Positions 1-7,560 of a stretch of 64,000 nucleotides of DNA are shown here, piece after piece. This DNA comes from an uncultured Spirochaetaceae bacterium (GTDB taxonomy: Bacteria; Spirochaetota; Spirochaetia; Sphaerochaetales; Sphaerochaetaceae). The translations under genes were made by a program, and so were the position numbers. Within the stretch, counting starts at the first letter, position 1. Each line of letters opens with the position of its first letter. The notes under the pieces were generated by a model, which worked only from the letters and a program-made list of their open reading frames with translations, searched no databases and had not been told where the DNA came from. The stretch spans positions 1-64,000 of the forward strand of contig CALXLH010000032.1 of the NCBI GenBank assembly GCA_944389145.1, given 5' to 3'.

Positions 1-433
1 TCCTGAGCAGCTCAAGTTCCTGCCTGAGCTCCATATCCGGATCGGCATCCTTTGGCCTTCTCCCTCGCGGCTGGCCTCCGGGGACCTTCTTCCCTCTCTT
101 CTCTTCCATGAATGCATTATCCCCCAATTCGAGGTACTCTGCATACCATGCCCGGGCAGAGCTTTTGTTGATGCCGTAGATTATCGATACGTTCCTCAGC
201 GAATCATGGCTCTCCAGTGCATACCGAACGACCTCAAGCTTGAATTCCCTTGAGTATGAATATTTCTGATACCCCTTGGACAATGATTCATATCCATGCC
301 TACGGGCCCTGGCGACAAGCAGATTGACTGTCTCCTTATTGAGACAGTATCGAGTGCATATCTCCGATACTGTGTGCCCGCCTTCAATGATGCTTTTCGC
401 TATTTCCAGCTTCTGTTCATCTGTAAGTTTCAT
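1..433 (-). CDS. IS3-family transposase OrfA (partial)
   Basis: The frame is open from an ATG at 433 to the left edge of the window, so 144 codons are visible and the C-terminus is missing. The N-terminus (MKLTDEQKLEIAKSIIEGG) begins a helix-turn-helix. A second one follows around residues 60-95 (YSREFKLEVVRYALE, then SLRNVSIIYGINKSSARAW). Two tandem HTH units followed by a basic, charged segment are typical of OrfA of the IS150 group of IS3. OrfB should lie outside the window. The transposon end directly upstream supports the assignment. Confidence 0.85.
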   Translation of the reverse strand, partial: MKLTDEQKLEIAKSIIEGGHTVSEICTRYCLNKETVNLLVARARRHGYESLSKGYQKYSYSREFKLEVVRYALESHDSLRNVSIIYGINKSSARAWYAEYLELGDNAFMEEKRGKKVPGGQPRGRRPKDADPDMELRQELELLR

Positions 434-480
434 GAATTTACCCCTTCCATTGAACTTCTGTCCAACAAAAGGGGTTCACA
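1..480 (-). mobile_element. IS3 family (IS150-like) insertion sequence, right-hand edge
   Basis: Reading the minus strand from 480, the sequence starts TGTGAACCCCTTTTGTTGG and is followed shortly by AATGGAAGGGG before the OrfA start codon. This closely resembles the left end of IS150 as I remember it (TGT...ACCC..TTTTGTTGGAC...AATGG). The outer boundary is therefore near 478-480. The other end, the OrfB gene and the target-site duplication are not visible, so I cannot say whether the element is intact. Confidence 0.75.
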
Positions 481-564
481 TCAAGCCCTAGGAAAAGCTT
501 ATTAGCGGTCTGCGCTTATAAAAGATTCCATGGGACGCCGCTTGCTACGGCACCCTTCGTATAT

Positions 565-593
565 ATTATCACCACATCCTGAGCATTAGTCAA
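565..593 (-). promoter_or_regulatory. Sigma-70 promoter reading leftward, no gene behind it
   Basis: On the minus strand there is TTGACT, a 17-nt spacer, then GATAAT. It lies just downstream of the FAD gene and points at the insertion sequence. Between the promoter and the element are about 85 nt with a GC-rich hairpin (around 520-555) but no open frame. The promoter may have served a gene or small RNA that the insertion cut off. Confidence 0.5.
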
Positions 594-599
594 TTTGTA

Positions 600-1883
600 T
601 CAGAGATACTCCACCATGCCTTCGGACGCCCTGATCCCAGAGGCCCATGCGCCTGTTATGCCGCGGCTCGTACCAGCGCCGTCTCCCGCGAAGAACACGC
701 CATCCACGACCTGGAAATGATCGTCCTTGTACTCCGGCTTGTTCGCGTAGAGCTTTATCTCAGGATAGTACATGATCGTCGAGGGATGGAGGATCCCCGG
801 AATGATCGTATCGAGCTTCTTCATCCCTGACCAGATATACCTGAGGATCTTCGAAGGCATGGCCAGCGAGATGTCAGAAGGACAGCAGTCCTTCAGCGAT
901 GGCTCGAAGTCGTAGAGATCGTCGTTGAACGTCGAGACCTTGGAGCGCTTGCCCATGCGGAAGTCCCCTACCCTCTGCATCAGAGGCTTGCCGCCACCCA
1001 TCAGCGCGGCCATCACGCCAAGGTGCTCCGCGAATTCCTGTCCGGAGGCAAGAGGCTCGGTGAACCGCACCGTCTTGAGTATGGCGAAGTTGACAAGTCC
1101 ATTGTTCCTAGTCTCGTCGGCCGCATATGCATGGCCATTGACGCTGTACCATACATCGCCGCGCGCCGTGACGTACTTCTCCTTCACGACATGCGCGTTG
1201 CCGCTGTTGGTGCAGAAGGTACGCACCTTCTCAGGAAAATAGAACTTCGGATCGTAGTAGTCTCGGACTATTGGATAATGCTCGATCCTCGTCTCCACGC
1301 GGATGCCTACGTCGAGGATATTATCCATATACCTAACGCCAAGCTGCTGCATCACATCCTGAAGGAAGTGGAAGCCGTGGCGGCCAGGGGCGATGAGGAT
1401 CGTCCTGTATCCGATCTCCCGGAGATCCGTGGTGATGAAGCGCTGATCGCCGTTGATGGAGAGCATCTCCTCCTTCAGGGAGATATCGACACCCTTATCA
1501 CGAAGCTCCGTCATCAGGCGCTGGATGAGGCGGAGTCCGCCATCGGTACCGAGATGGGTCTGCTGGATCTCAAGAAGCGAGCACCCTAGCTTCTCGGCCC
1601 TTGACTGATACGTCGAGATATTGGACTTCGGGAGGATATCGGGCTTAAGGAAGGCCTTTACCTCTTCCAGATACCTTTCTGCGACATCCTCGCGCCAGTA
1701 CTCGAACGGAAAGCCGATCGGGTATGTGAAGTTCATCTTGCAATCGTTCCTCATGCCCCCGGTAGAGACCGGAGCCTTATCGATCATGAGGATGGAGATA
1801 TCCTTCTTCTTCTCAAGCAGGGAGAATGCAGCTCCCATGCCGGCGGGGCCCGTTCCAACGATGACTACGTCGTATCTGTCCAT
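600..1883 (-). CDS. FAD-dependent protein (COG2509-like dehydrogenase)
   Basis: 427 residues. The N-terminus MDRYDVVIVGTGPAGMGAA is a Rossmann dinucleotide-binding fold (GxGPAG). Near the C-terminus, VFFAGDGAGTSRGITGAWASG is the second FAD contact typical of this oxidoreductase superfamily. The middle part (TGGMRNDCKMNFTYPIG) matches the uncharacterised FAD-dependent family common in Firmicutes and spirochaetes. The substrate is unknown. The start at 1883 was chosen because GGGAGG lies 5 nt upstream; an in-frame codon at 1928 has no such site. The gene is monocistronic and divergent from the acetyltransferase. Confidence 0.85.
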   Translation of the reverse strand: MDRYDVVIVGTGPAGMGAAFSLLEKKKDISILMIDKAPVSTGGMRNDCKMNFTYPIGFPFEYWREDVAERYLEEVKAFLKPDILPKSNISTYQSRAEKLGCSLLEIQQTHLGTDGGLRLIQRLMTELRDKGVDISLKEEMLSINGDQRFITTDLREIGYRTILIAPGRHGFHFLQDVMQQLGVRYMDNILDVGIRVETRIEHYPIVRDYYDPKFYFPEKVRTFCTNSGNAHVVKEKYVTARGDVWYSVNGHAYAADETRNNGLVNFAILKTVRFTEPLASGQEFAEHLGVMAALMGGGKPLMQRVGDFRMGKRSKVSTFNDDLYDFEPSLKDCCPSDISLAMPSKILRYIWSGMKKLDTIIPGILHPSTIMYYPEIKLYANKPEYKDDHFQVVDGVFFAGDGAGTSRGITGAWASGIRASEGMVEYL

Positions 1884-1899
1884 TAAGTCCTCCCTGCTG

Positions 1900-1928
1900 A
1901 TTATGAAGAAATGTCGCGATTGATGCAA
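1900..1928 (-). promoter_or_regulatory. Promoter of the FAD protein gene
   Basis: The minus strand carries TTGCAT, 17 nt, CATAAT, ending 16 nt before the start codon at 1883. Both boxes are close to sigma-70 consensus. Confidence 0.5.
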
Positions 1929-1967
1929 ATACTTTCTTGCTCTGTTATCATCAGGACGGAGAAAATG

Positions 1968-2453
1968 ATGGAAATAAGGGATGCAGCAGCCTCGGACATG
2001 GCACGGATTGCCTCTATATACTCGTATTACGTCACCAAGACCCCGATATCCTTCGAGGAGGAGGCTCCCACGGCAGAGGAGATGAAGCGCCGCTGGATGG
2101 ATATATCAAAGGAATACCCGTACCTCGTCGCGGCAGAGGGAGGAAGGATACTCGGATACGCATATGCGCACCGCTTCCACGAGAGGCCCGCATACAGGCG
2201 CAGCGCCGAAGTCACGATCTATCTAGACAAGAATGAGAAGGGACATGGCATAGGACGCAGGCTCTATCAGGAGCTTGAGAGGAGGCTTGAGGGAACAGGC
2301 ATCCATAACCTCTATGCGCTTGTGACATACCCTGGATTCGGCAGCGTGGAGTTCCATGAGAAGATGGGTTATTCGATCGCAGGCATCCTCACGGAGTGCG
2401 GTGAGAAGTTCGGCAGGCTCTGGTCAGTGTCATATCTGGAGAAGCGCATATGA
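1968..2453 (+). CDS. GNAT family N-acetyltransferase
   Basis: 161 residues, MEIRDAAASDMARIASIY at the N-terminus. The layout (SFEEEAPTAEEMKRR, then EVTIYLDKNEKGHGIGRRL with the acetyl-CoA pyrophosphate loop, then FHEKMGYS) matches the phosphinothricin acetyltransferase-like subgroup of GNAT enzymes, which N-acetylate small amines or amino acid analogues. The real substrate cannot be told from sequence. Two start codons lie side by side (1965 and 1968); 1968 sits 6 nt behind GGAG. The stop overlaps the next start as ATGA, so the gene is translated together with the TatD nuclease. Confidence 0.85.
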   Translation: MEIRDAAASDMARIASIYSYYVTKTPISFEEEAPTAEEMKRRWMDISKEYPYLVAAEGGRILGYAYAHRFHERPAYRRSAEVTIYLDKNEKGHGIGRRLYQELERRLEGTGIHNLYALVTYPGFGSVEFHEKMGYSIAGILTECGEKFGRLWSVSYLEKRI

Positions 2454-3241
2454 CGATAGACAGCCATTTCCACGCGCTATCCATGGCAAGGAAGGGAATC
2501 ACGTCACTGCCAGAGGATCTTATCGGGATCGATGTCGGGACAGATCCCGGGGACTATGCAGAAAGGCTAAAGGCGCTTCCATCTTCCCCTGCGATCTTCA
2601 TGTCGGCAGGCTCCGGCCCATGGCGGCTTGCAGATGATGATTACGCAGGGCCGGAGGCGGAAATAGAGCGCATGATGGCTGACATCCGGGCATATGGAGC
2701 AGATGCCATAGGTGAATGCGGATTCGATAACCACTGGAAGTATGGCGACAGGCAGGGCGCGATGGACCTGTTCATGGCGCAGGCAGGGCTTGCCGCAGCC
2801 ATGTCAGTGCCGCTCATCATCCACGCAAGGGAAGCCGATGAGGAGATCAGGCAGGTCCTCTCCTCCTCCGCATTCGGATGCCGGGCCATAATGCACTGCT
2901 TCTCCTCCGGCCCTGACATAGCCAGGGCAGCCCTCGATAAGGGACTCTACATATCATTTGCAGGGAATGTGACGTATAAGGGCAATGAGATCATCCGCGA
3001 AAGCGCGCGGATCGTGCCTGCAGACAGGATCCTTGTCGAGACAGATTCGCCATATCTTGCCCCGATACCCATGAGAGGCCGTCCGTCGAGCCCGGAATTC
3101 ACCGAATACACGCTGACATTCCTCGCAGAGCTGAGAAGGGAGGACAGGGAACGGCTAAAGGAGAGGATCAGGGAAAACCTCATCTCAGTCCTTGGCAGGG
3201 AAGAGAGCGTAACGAAGGGAGCGAGAGCCGGAAAGGAGTGA
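2450..3241 (+). CDS. tatD: TatD family metal-dependent hydrolase (DNase)
   Basis: 263 residues in a TIM-barrel amidohydrolase layout. Metal ligands are visible in order: HFH at the N-terminus, GECGFD with its glutamate near residue 87, IIHAR near 125, MHCFSSG near 150 and VETDSPYL near 200. These are the signature motifs of TatD/YcfH, a 3'-5' exonuclease/DNase family. Overall length is normal. It is translationally coupled to the acetyltransferase. Its last 57 nt overlap the end of the oppositely oriented gene at 3185. Confidence 0.9.
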   Translation: MTIDSHFHALSMARKGITSLPEDLIGIDVGTDPGDYAERLKALPSSPAIFMSAGSGPWRLADDDYAGPEAEIERMMADIRAYGADAIGECGFDNHWKYGDRQGAMDLFMAQAGLAAAMSVPLIIHAREADEEIRQVLSSSAFGCRAIMHCFSSGPDIARAALDKGLYISFAGNVTYKGNEIIRESARIVPADRILVETDSPYLAPIPMRGRPSSPEFTEYTLTFLAELRREDRERLKERIRENLISVLGREESVTKGARAGKE

Positions 3242-3880
3242 TTCCACAGTGGCATTCCAGTCAATGCCGACAGAAGCCGAGAAAGGAGTGCTCTCCAGCG
3301 CGGCTGCATGAAGGCCATCGAGGACAACAGGAGGAATCCCCTCCGACCTCAGTACCCTCATCGATGTAGACGGAGTGAGCGCCAGTATCCTGTCAGCGTT
3401 CCCTACCTCAGCAATCACCTGATCATAGTTCGCAACCGACACCCGGCCTGAATACCTGGCGGCATAGGCATTGCCATCAAGGGAGAGAAGATGATCTGCG
3501 ATCCTACGCGCATGCTGCACCGACTCATCATAGAGTATGCACTCCACGCCATCGGAAAGGGCAAGCTCCCACATGGCCTCATCATCAGGGATAAGCACGA
3601 GATCCGGCGTCTCGCCGTCCTCTGGATTCCTTCCGAACAGGACCGTAAGGCCTCCGCTCTCAGGCACGCTGTGCCACGGCATCACGATAACGAGATCTGC
3701 CGAGGATGCATTGCCAGACAGGCGGAATGACGATGTTATCGAAGAGGGGCCCGGAAGATTGAATCCATCAGGAAGATCAGCGGAGATGAATGCGACAGAA
3801 GGCCGCGAGAGAATCACGGCTAGCACAATCGCAATCAGCAGTATCATGGCCGCAGCTGCAGCCGCGATGATCTTCTTCAT
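3185..3880 (-). CDS. Membrane-anchored protein of unknown function, last gene of the thiamine operon
   Basis: 231 residues. MKKIIAAAAAAMILLIAIVL is a single hydrophobic N-terminal helix (uncleaved anchor or signal), followed by a soluble alternating alpha/beta domain outside the membrane (DLVIVMPWH, DRILALTPSTSMRVL, IPPVVLDGL). The pattern is reminiscent of a periplasmic-binding-protein lobe, but I do not recognise a family. It begins 15 nt after the HAD gene, so it belongs to the thi transcript. There is no clear ribosome binding site. Its 3' end overlaps tatD by 57 nt tail-to-tail. The signal-like N-terminus and operon position argue that it is a real gene. Confidence 0.65.
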   Translation of the reverse strand: MKKIIAAAAAAMILLIAIVLAVILSRPSVAFISADLPDGFNLPGPSSITSSFRLSGNASSADLVIVMPWHSVPESGGLTVLFGRNPEDGETPDLVLIPDDEAMWELALSDGVECILYDESVQHARRIADHLLSLDGNAYAARYSGRVSVANYDQVIAEVGNADRILALTPSTSMRVLRSEGIPPVVLDGLHAAALESTPFSASVGIDWNATVESLLSGSRSLRYALFPAKD

Positions 3881-3895
3881 ATGGCATTAGGATAG

Positions 3896-4492
3896 TCAGC
3901 GGACGGATGAAAGGCAATCCTCATGGAACCGGGAGGCCATCATCGTCAGGAATCCAGCCTGGCCGGCCACGCTGGCAGCACTCTCAAGATCCTCATAGAC
4001 CATGCATGAGGATGGGGAAAGAGAGAGCCGGGATGCGGCGAGCAGGAAGACATCCGCGCTCCGCTTATCACTGCCAGCCTCCCTCGTGGTGGCAACCGCG
4101 TCAAACAGCTCAAGGATGCCATTGGAACGCAGGGCAGAGATGGCAATCTCCCTCTCGAGATCCGTAGCGACGGCAAGCCTCACTCCTCCTGCCCTGAGAT
4201 TCCTCAGATACTCCCCAGCCCCCGGAAAGAGGCGGACGGACGTACCATAGGCCCTGCGGGACATATCATCCCACTCTGCCATCAGCGAACGTGTCTCGTC
4301 AGGAAGGGAGAAGCGCTCTATCGTATAGCAGGCAGCCTCCTCGAAGCTCATCGAGGAGACTGCGTCGATGTAATCGTCAGGGAACGGCAATCCCCTGCTC
4401 TCGAAGAACGCCCTGTCGATATCCTCCCAGAGAGAGGTCGTATCGAGAAGCGTCCCGTCGAGATCGAAGATCGCACCCCTTATTCCAGCCAT
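3896..4492 (-). CDS. HAD-superfamily phosphatase (beta-phosphoglucomutase-like) in thiamine operon
   Basis: 198 residues. IFDLDGTLLDT near residue 8 is HAD motif I with the nucleophilic aspartate. VATDLE is motif II, a lysine follows in the segment GSDKRSADVFLLAA, and MVYEDLESA holds the motif IV acids. A four-helix cap is inserted after motif I (subclass I). The gene overlaps the end of thiE by 13 nt. In this setting I infer a phosphatase acting on thiamine phosphate or another pathway phosphoester, since nothing in the window phosphorylates ThMP to ThDP. Substrate prediction for this family is weak. Confidence 0.8.
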   Translation of the reverse strand: MAGIRGAIFDLDGTLLDTTSLWEDIDRAFFESRGLPFPDDYIDAVSSMSFEEAACYTIERFSLPDETRSLMAEWDDMSRRAYGTSVRLFPGAGEYLRNLRAGGVRLAVATDLEREIAISALRSNGILELFDAVATTREAGSDKRSADVFLLAASRLSLSPSSCMVYEDLESAASVAGQAGFLTMMASRFHEDCLSSVR

Positions 4493-5103
4493 GCAGCCCT
4501 CAGGTCCCTTGCGGCAGCCTCGATGTCAGGAGCGGAGACGACGGCAGAGACAACGGCGATGCCATCGACACCCATTCCCTTATAGCGATCGATAGTCGAC
4601 ATGTTGATACCGCCTATTATGACGATGGGGATTGAGACAGCTGCCCTGATACGCCTCAGCTCATCGATCGTGACAGAGTCCGCATCGGTCTTGGTGGCCG
4701 TGGGATTCATCGCACCCACGCCAAGGTAATCAGCGCCATCCCTCTCCGCCTGCACGGCTTCCTCGACAGATGATGCAGAGACTCCGAGAAGGATATCAGG
4801 CCCGATGATGCACCTCACGGCTGGTGCCGGGATATCCTCCTGCCCGACATGGACTCCCTCGGCTCCGACAGCCAGCGCGATATCCACGCGGTCATTGATG
4901 ATAAGAGGCACGCCATATGAGCGCGTGATGGCATGGACACGCTCGGCGGTACGGTAGAAATCCGCACCGCTTATATCCTTCTCCCTGAGCTGTATCATGT
5001 CCGCACCGCCTCTGATCGCCTTCTCGACGCTCTCCTCGACGGTAGCGCAGCTCATGAGATGGCGGTCCGTACAGACATATAGCGTATAATCAAAGGATCT
5101 CAA
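4480..5103 (-). CDS. thiE: Thiamine-phosphate synthase ThiE
   Basis: 207 residues from a TTG at 5103. An ATG at 5133 in the same frame would give 217, but it has no ribosome binding site and a longer overlap with thiM; the TTG has AGAGGGG 5 nt upstream. Family motifs are MIQLREKD (pyrophosphate/pyrimidine site), PLIINDRVDIALAVGAEGVHVGQED, LLGVSASS, GADYLGVGAM and IVIIGGIN. The enzyme joins HMP-pyrophosphate and hydroxyethylthiazole phosphate to make thiamine monophosphate in the cytoplasm. It uses the products of thiD and thiM in the same operon. Confidence 0.93.
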   Translation of the reverse strand: MRSFDYTLYVCTDRHLMSCATVEESVEKAIRGGADMIQLREKDISGADFYRTAERVHAITRSYGVPLIINDRVDIALAVGAEGVHVGQEDIPAPAVRCIIGPDILLGVSASSVEEAVQAERDGADYLGVGAMNPTATKTDADSVTIDELRRIRAAVSIPIVIIGGINMSTIDRYKGMGVDGIAVVSAVVSAPDIEAAARDLRAAWLE

Positions 5104-5878
5104 GCTTACCCCTCTCCCTGATCGTCTCGTCATCCATCATGCTGAGGGCATCGATCAGCGCCACGCGGAAGCTTCCGGTCCCGACATTTCCGGCCTTCTC
5201 ATAAGCAATGAGACCGGCAGCCCCCATCGCGGCGATAGCCTCAGATGTAGCCATGAAGGGATCCTCGCCTGTTCCCACGAAGCCTCCGATGATGCCGGAA
5301 AGCATGCAACCCGTTCCTGTTATGCGGCCCATCTCGGCACAGCCTGACGAGATCCTCGCGATGCGTCCGTCCCTAGCCACGGTATCCACGCGGCCCGTTA
5401 TGGCGGCAACGGCTCCGGTACGCTCCGAGACCGACTCTGCGATAGCGGCAGGATCGGCATCCTTCTCTGTCATGGAGGAATCGACTCCCTTCGTTCCGGA
5501 GACCCGGCCATCGATATAGGCCATCTCGGAGAGATTGCCCCTGATGACCGTGAATGCTATGGCGTCAAGGAGCTTATCCGTCGTGCTGTTGCGGAATCCT
5601 GAGGCACCGGCGCCGACAGGATCCAGGACGACAGGAATCGAAAGCTCATTCGCCTTGCGTCCCGCTGCGATCATAGAGCGGATAGTCCTCTCATTGAGCG
5701 TCCCGATGTTTATCACCAGCGCCTGGCTGATCGAGACGATATCCTCCACATCCGAGATATCATCGGACATTATCGGAGAGGCTCCGATCGCAAGTATCGA
5801 ATTAGCGACATCATTCACGGTCACGTAGTTCGTGATCGCATGCACGAGAGGGCATCTCTCCCTTACGACAGCTATCAT
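5090..5878 (-). CDS. thiM: Hydroxyethylthiazole kinase ThiM
   Basis: 262 residues, the usual size. CPLVHAITNYVTVNDVANSIL at the start, SPIMSDDISD, VLDPVGAGASGFRN and the ribokinase-like GTGCMLSGIIGGF anion hole identify ThiM, which phosphorylates salvaged 4-methyl-5-hydroxyethylthiazole. The start overlaps the tenA stop as ATGA, with GGAGG upstream. Presence of thiM without any thiazole synthesis gene in the operon marks this as a salvage pathway. Confidence 0.95.
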   Translation of the reverse strand: MIAVVRERCPLVHAITNYVTVNDVANSILAIGASPIMSDDISDVEDIVSISQALVINIGTLNERTIRSMIAAGRKANELSIPVVLDPVGAGASGFRNSTTDKLLDAIAFTVIRGNLSEMAYIDGRVSGTKGVDSSMTEKDADPAAIAESVSERTGAVAAITGRVDTVARDGRIARISSGCAEMGRITGTGCMLSGIIGGFVGTGEDPFMATSEAIAAMGAAGLIAYEKAGNVGTGSFRVALIDALSMMDDETIRERGKLEIL

Positions 5879-6525
5879 ATATTACCTCCTGCCATCTTCC
5901 AGAACATCAGCTCATGCCTGCTTGCCTCGCGGAACACATCCGACAGATGCTTCCTGTCGGGATATGACGAGCAGATCCTGTCGCAGTAATCCTCCCACGC
6001 ACGGCAGCACTCGCCGTAGAACGGAGCGGTATAGTCCCTCACAAGCGGACCATAGTATGTGTCAACGACCTCAGGATGGCGCTTCAGCGTCTGGGCAAAT
6101 ACATACTCATATCCTGTCATGCAGGGCATCACGGCCATCAGGATCTCCTCAAGGCTGCCGTTCTCCGCCGTCTCGATGAGGAACGACGTATAATCCCTGC
6201 AAGCCTTCTTCTTCTCAACCTTCTCCACATCGTCATCGCTCAGGCCGCCATCCTTAAGATAGCCAAGCCGCGTCGCGTTCTCGCTGTCATTGACGAAGCC
6301 TAGCACCGAGTAGAAGAACTGCATATCCCGGAGCGTCGGAGAGCGGAACATGCCCATCGCGAAGGCCTTCATATAATCACGGAGATATATGCTGTCCTGC
6401 ACGATATAATCGAGGAACCTGTCACGAGGAAGCGTTCCCTTTCCCAGCTCTTCCAGGAACGGCTCATCGGCCGCTGCCTGCCAGAGATCCATAGAATCCC
6501 TTGTTATGTCATTCATCAGGCTCAT
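5875..6525 (-). CDS. tenA: TenA aminopyrimidine aminohydrolase (thiaminase II)
   Basis: 216 residues, all-helical TENA/THI-4 fold. Features include LDYIVQDSIYLRDYMKAFAMG, the active-site cysteine in MAVMPCMTGYEYVF near residue 130, and the C-terminal ASRHELMFWKMA. TenA releases HMP from breakdown products of thiamine such as aminomethyl-HMP, feeding ThiD. It follows thiD with an ATGA overlap and an upstream GGAAGG. Confidence 0.93.
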   Translation of the reverse strand: MSLMNDITRDSMDLWQAAADEPFLEELGKGTLPRDRFLDYIVQDSIYLRDYMKAFAMGMFRSPTLRDMQFFYSVLGFVNDSENATRLGYLKDGGLSDDDVEKVEKKKACRDYTSFLIETAENGSLEEILMAVMPCMTGYEYVFAQTLKRHPEVVDTYYGPLVRDYTAPFYGECCRAWEDYCDRICSSYPDRKHLSDVFREASRHELMFWKMAGGNI

Positions 6526-7319
6526 CCTTCCATAACCTCCCTGAACATGAAGAAATGATCCGTAGGTCCATTGCCATGTCCCAGCTCCAGAGCATGGGCT
6601 ATGGCACCCGTTACATAGTCCTTAGCCTTAGCGACAGCATCGGCAAGCCCGTATCCCTTCGCAAGATATGAGGCAATGGCACTGGAAAGCGTGCAGCCCG
6701 TGCCATGGGTGTTCTTCGTATCTATCCGGCTTCCTGGGAACACGATGAAATCAGAGCCGTCGAAGAGGAGATCATCAGCGTTGCCGATCCTGTGGCCTCC
6801 CTTCACCAGCACGGCGCCGCAGCCCATCGCCGCGATCTTCTCAGCGGCACGCTTCATGCCATCAAGATCCCTGATCTCCAGGCCTGCGATCTTCTCAGCC
6901 TCCGGTATGTTGGGCGTAAGGACGGTAGCCAGAGGAATGACCTCATCGATCAGCGTGCCTATCGAGCTCTCCTGCATCAGAGGAGCGCCGTTCTTAGCAT
7001 ACATGACCGGATCGATGACGACATGGCCAGGCCGGTATTCGCGAAGCTTGGCAGCCACGGTCCTCATGCACTCAGGTGTCGAAAGCATGCCGACCTTTAC
7101 CGCATCTGGCGGTATATCCTCGAAGACCGCATCTATCTGATCGGATATCACTTGGGGAGAGACATCCTCGATGGATATGACGCGGCTGGTATTCTCCGCG
7201 ACGACGGAGACGATCACCGACATGGCGAACACGCCCAATGCCGACATAGTCTTGATATCTGCCTGGATTCCTGCTCCGCCCGAAGCGTCGGAGCCCGCGA
7301 TGGTGAGAGCTGTCCTCAT
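6522..7319 (-). CDS. thiD: Hydroxymethylpyrimidine/phosphomethylpyrimidine kinase ThiD
   Basis: 265 residues. [20 protein letters not shown] is the HMP-binding start, [14 protein letters not shown] is the central motif, and [20 protein letters not shown] is the ribokinase-type GTGC catalytic segment. ThiD phosphorylates HMP twice to give HMP-pyrophosphate for ThiE. The start at 7319 follows GAGGAGG by 4 nt; that Shine-Dalgarno is embedded in a hairpin under the TPP riboswitch. First gene of the operon. Confidence 0.94.
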   Translation of the reverse strand: MRTALTIAGSDASGGAGIQADIKTMSALGVFAMSVIVSVVAENTSRVISIEDVSPQVISDQIDAVFEDIPPDAVKVGMLSTPECMRTVAAKLREYRPGHVVIDPVMYAKNGAPLMQESSIGTLIDEVIPLATVLTPNIPEAEKIAGLEIRDLDGMKRAAEKIAAMGCGAVLVKGGHRIGNADDLLFDGSDFIVFPGSRIDTKNTHGTGCTLSSAIASYLAKGYGLADAVAKAKDYVTGAIAHALELGHGNGPTDHFFMFREVMEG

Positions 7320-7322
7320 CCT

Positions 7323-7345
7323 GCCTCCTCTGATATGCAGGAGGC
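7323..7345 (-). promoter_or_regulatory. Hairpin hiding the thiD ribosome binding site
   Basis: On the minus strand GCCTCCT and AGGAGGC form a perfect 7-bp stem around a 9-nt loop. The right arm is the thiD Shine-Dalgarno itself, 4 nt before the ATG. It lies directly after the TPP aptamer, so it is the likely expression platform. This suggests translational control: ligand binding would favour the sequestering stem. Confidence 0.7.
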
Positions 7346-7353
7346 GAGGCGCC

Positions 7354-7430
7354 ATGCTCCCTACGCTGGTACTAACCAACAGGTTCTAAGGGTCAGGTTC
7401 TACCTTCTCAGCCTTGCGGCTCCCCTGCAT
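7354..7430 (-). promoter_or_regulatory. TPP riboswitch (THI element)
   Basis: The minus strand reads GGGGAGCC, a short hairpin, GGCTGAGA (the pyrimidine-sensing core), AACCTGACCC, then a short hairpin and ACCAGCGTAGGGAGCAT (the pyrophosphate-sensing arm). ATGC and GCAT close helix P1. These are the conserved blocks of the TPP aptamer in the right order and spacing. It heads thiD-tenA-thiM-thiE and should shut the operon down when thiamine pyrophosphate is plentiful. Confidence 0.95.
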
Positions 7431-7440
7431 CATCACCTAC

Positions 7441-7469
7441 CTTATAGCACATTCAGAGGGAGTTTTGAA
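7441..7469 (-). promoter_or_regulatory. Promoter of the thiamine operon
   Basis: TTCAAA, 17 nt, TATAAG on the minus strand, ending about 11 nt before the TPP aptamer, as expected for a transcript that starts with the riboswitch. Confidence 0.5.
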
Positions 7470-7560
7470 ATACAGGGCAGCGACCCGCGATATCTTTTTC
7501 GCGGAAACTGGGGACATCTATATCCCCAGCCTTGCCATTGCCGCGGATTTCCCTCAGAGT

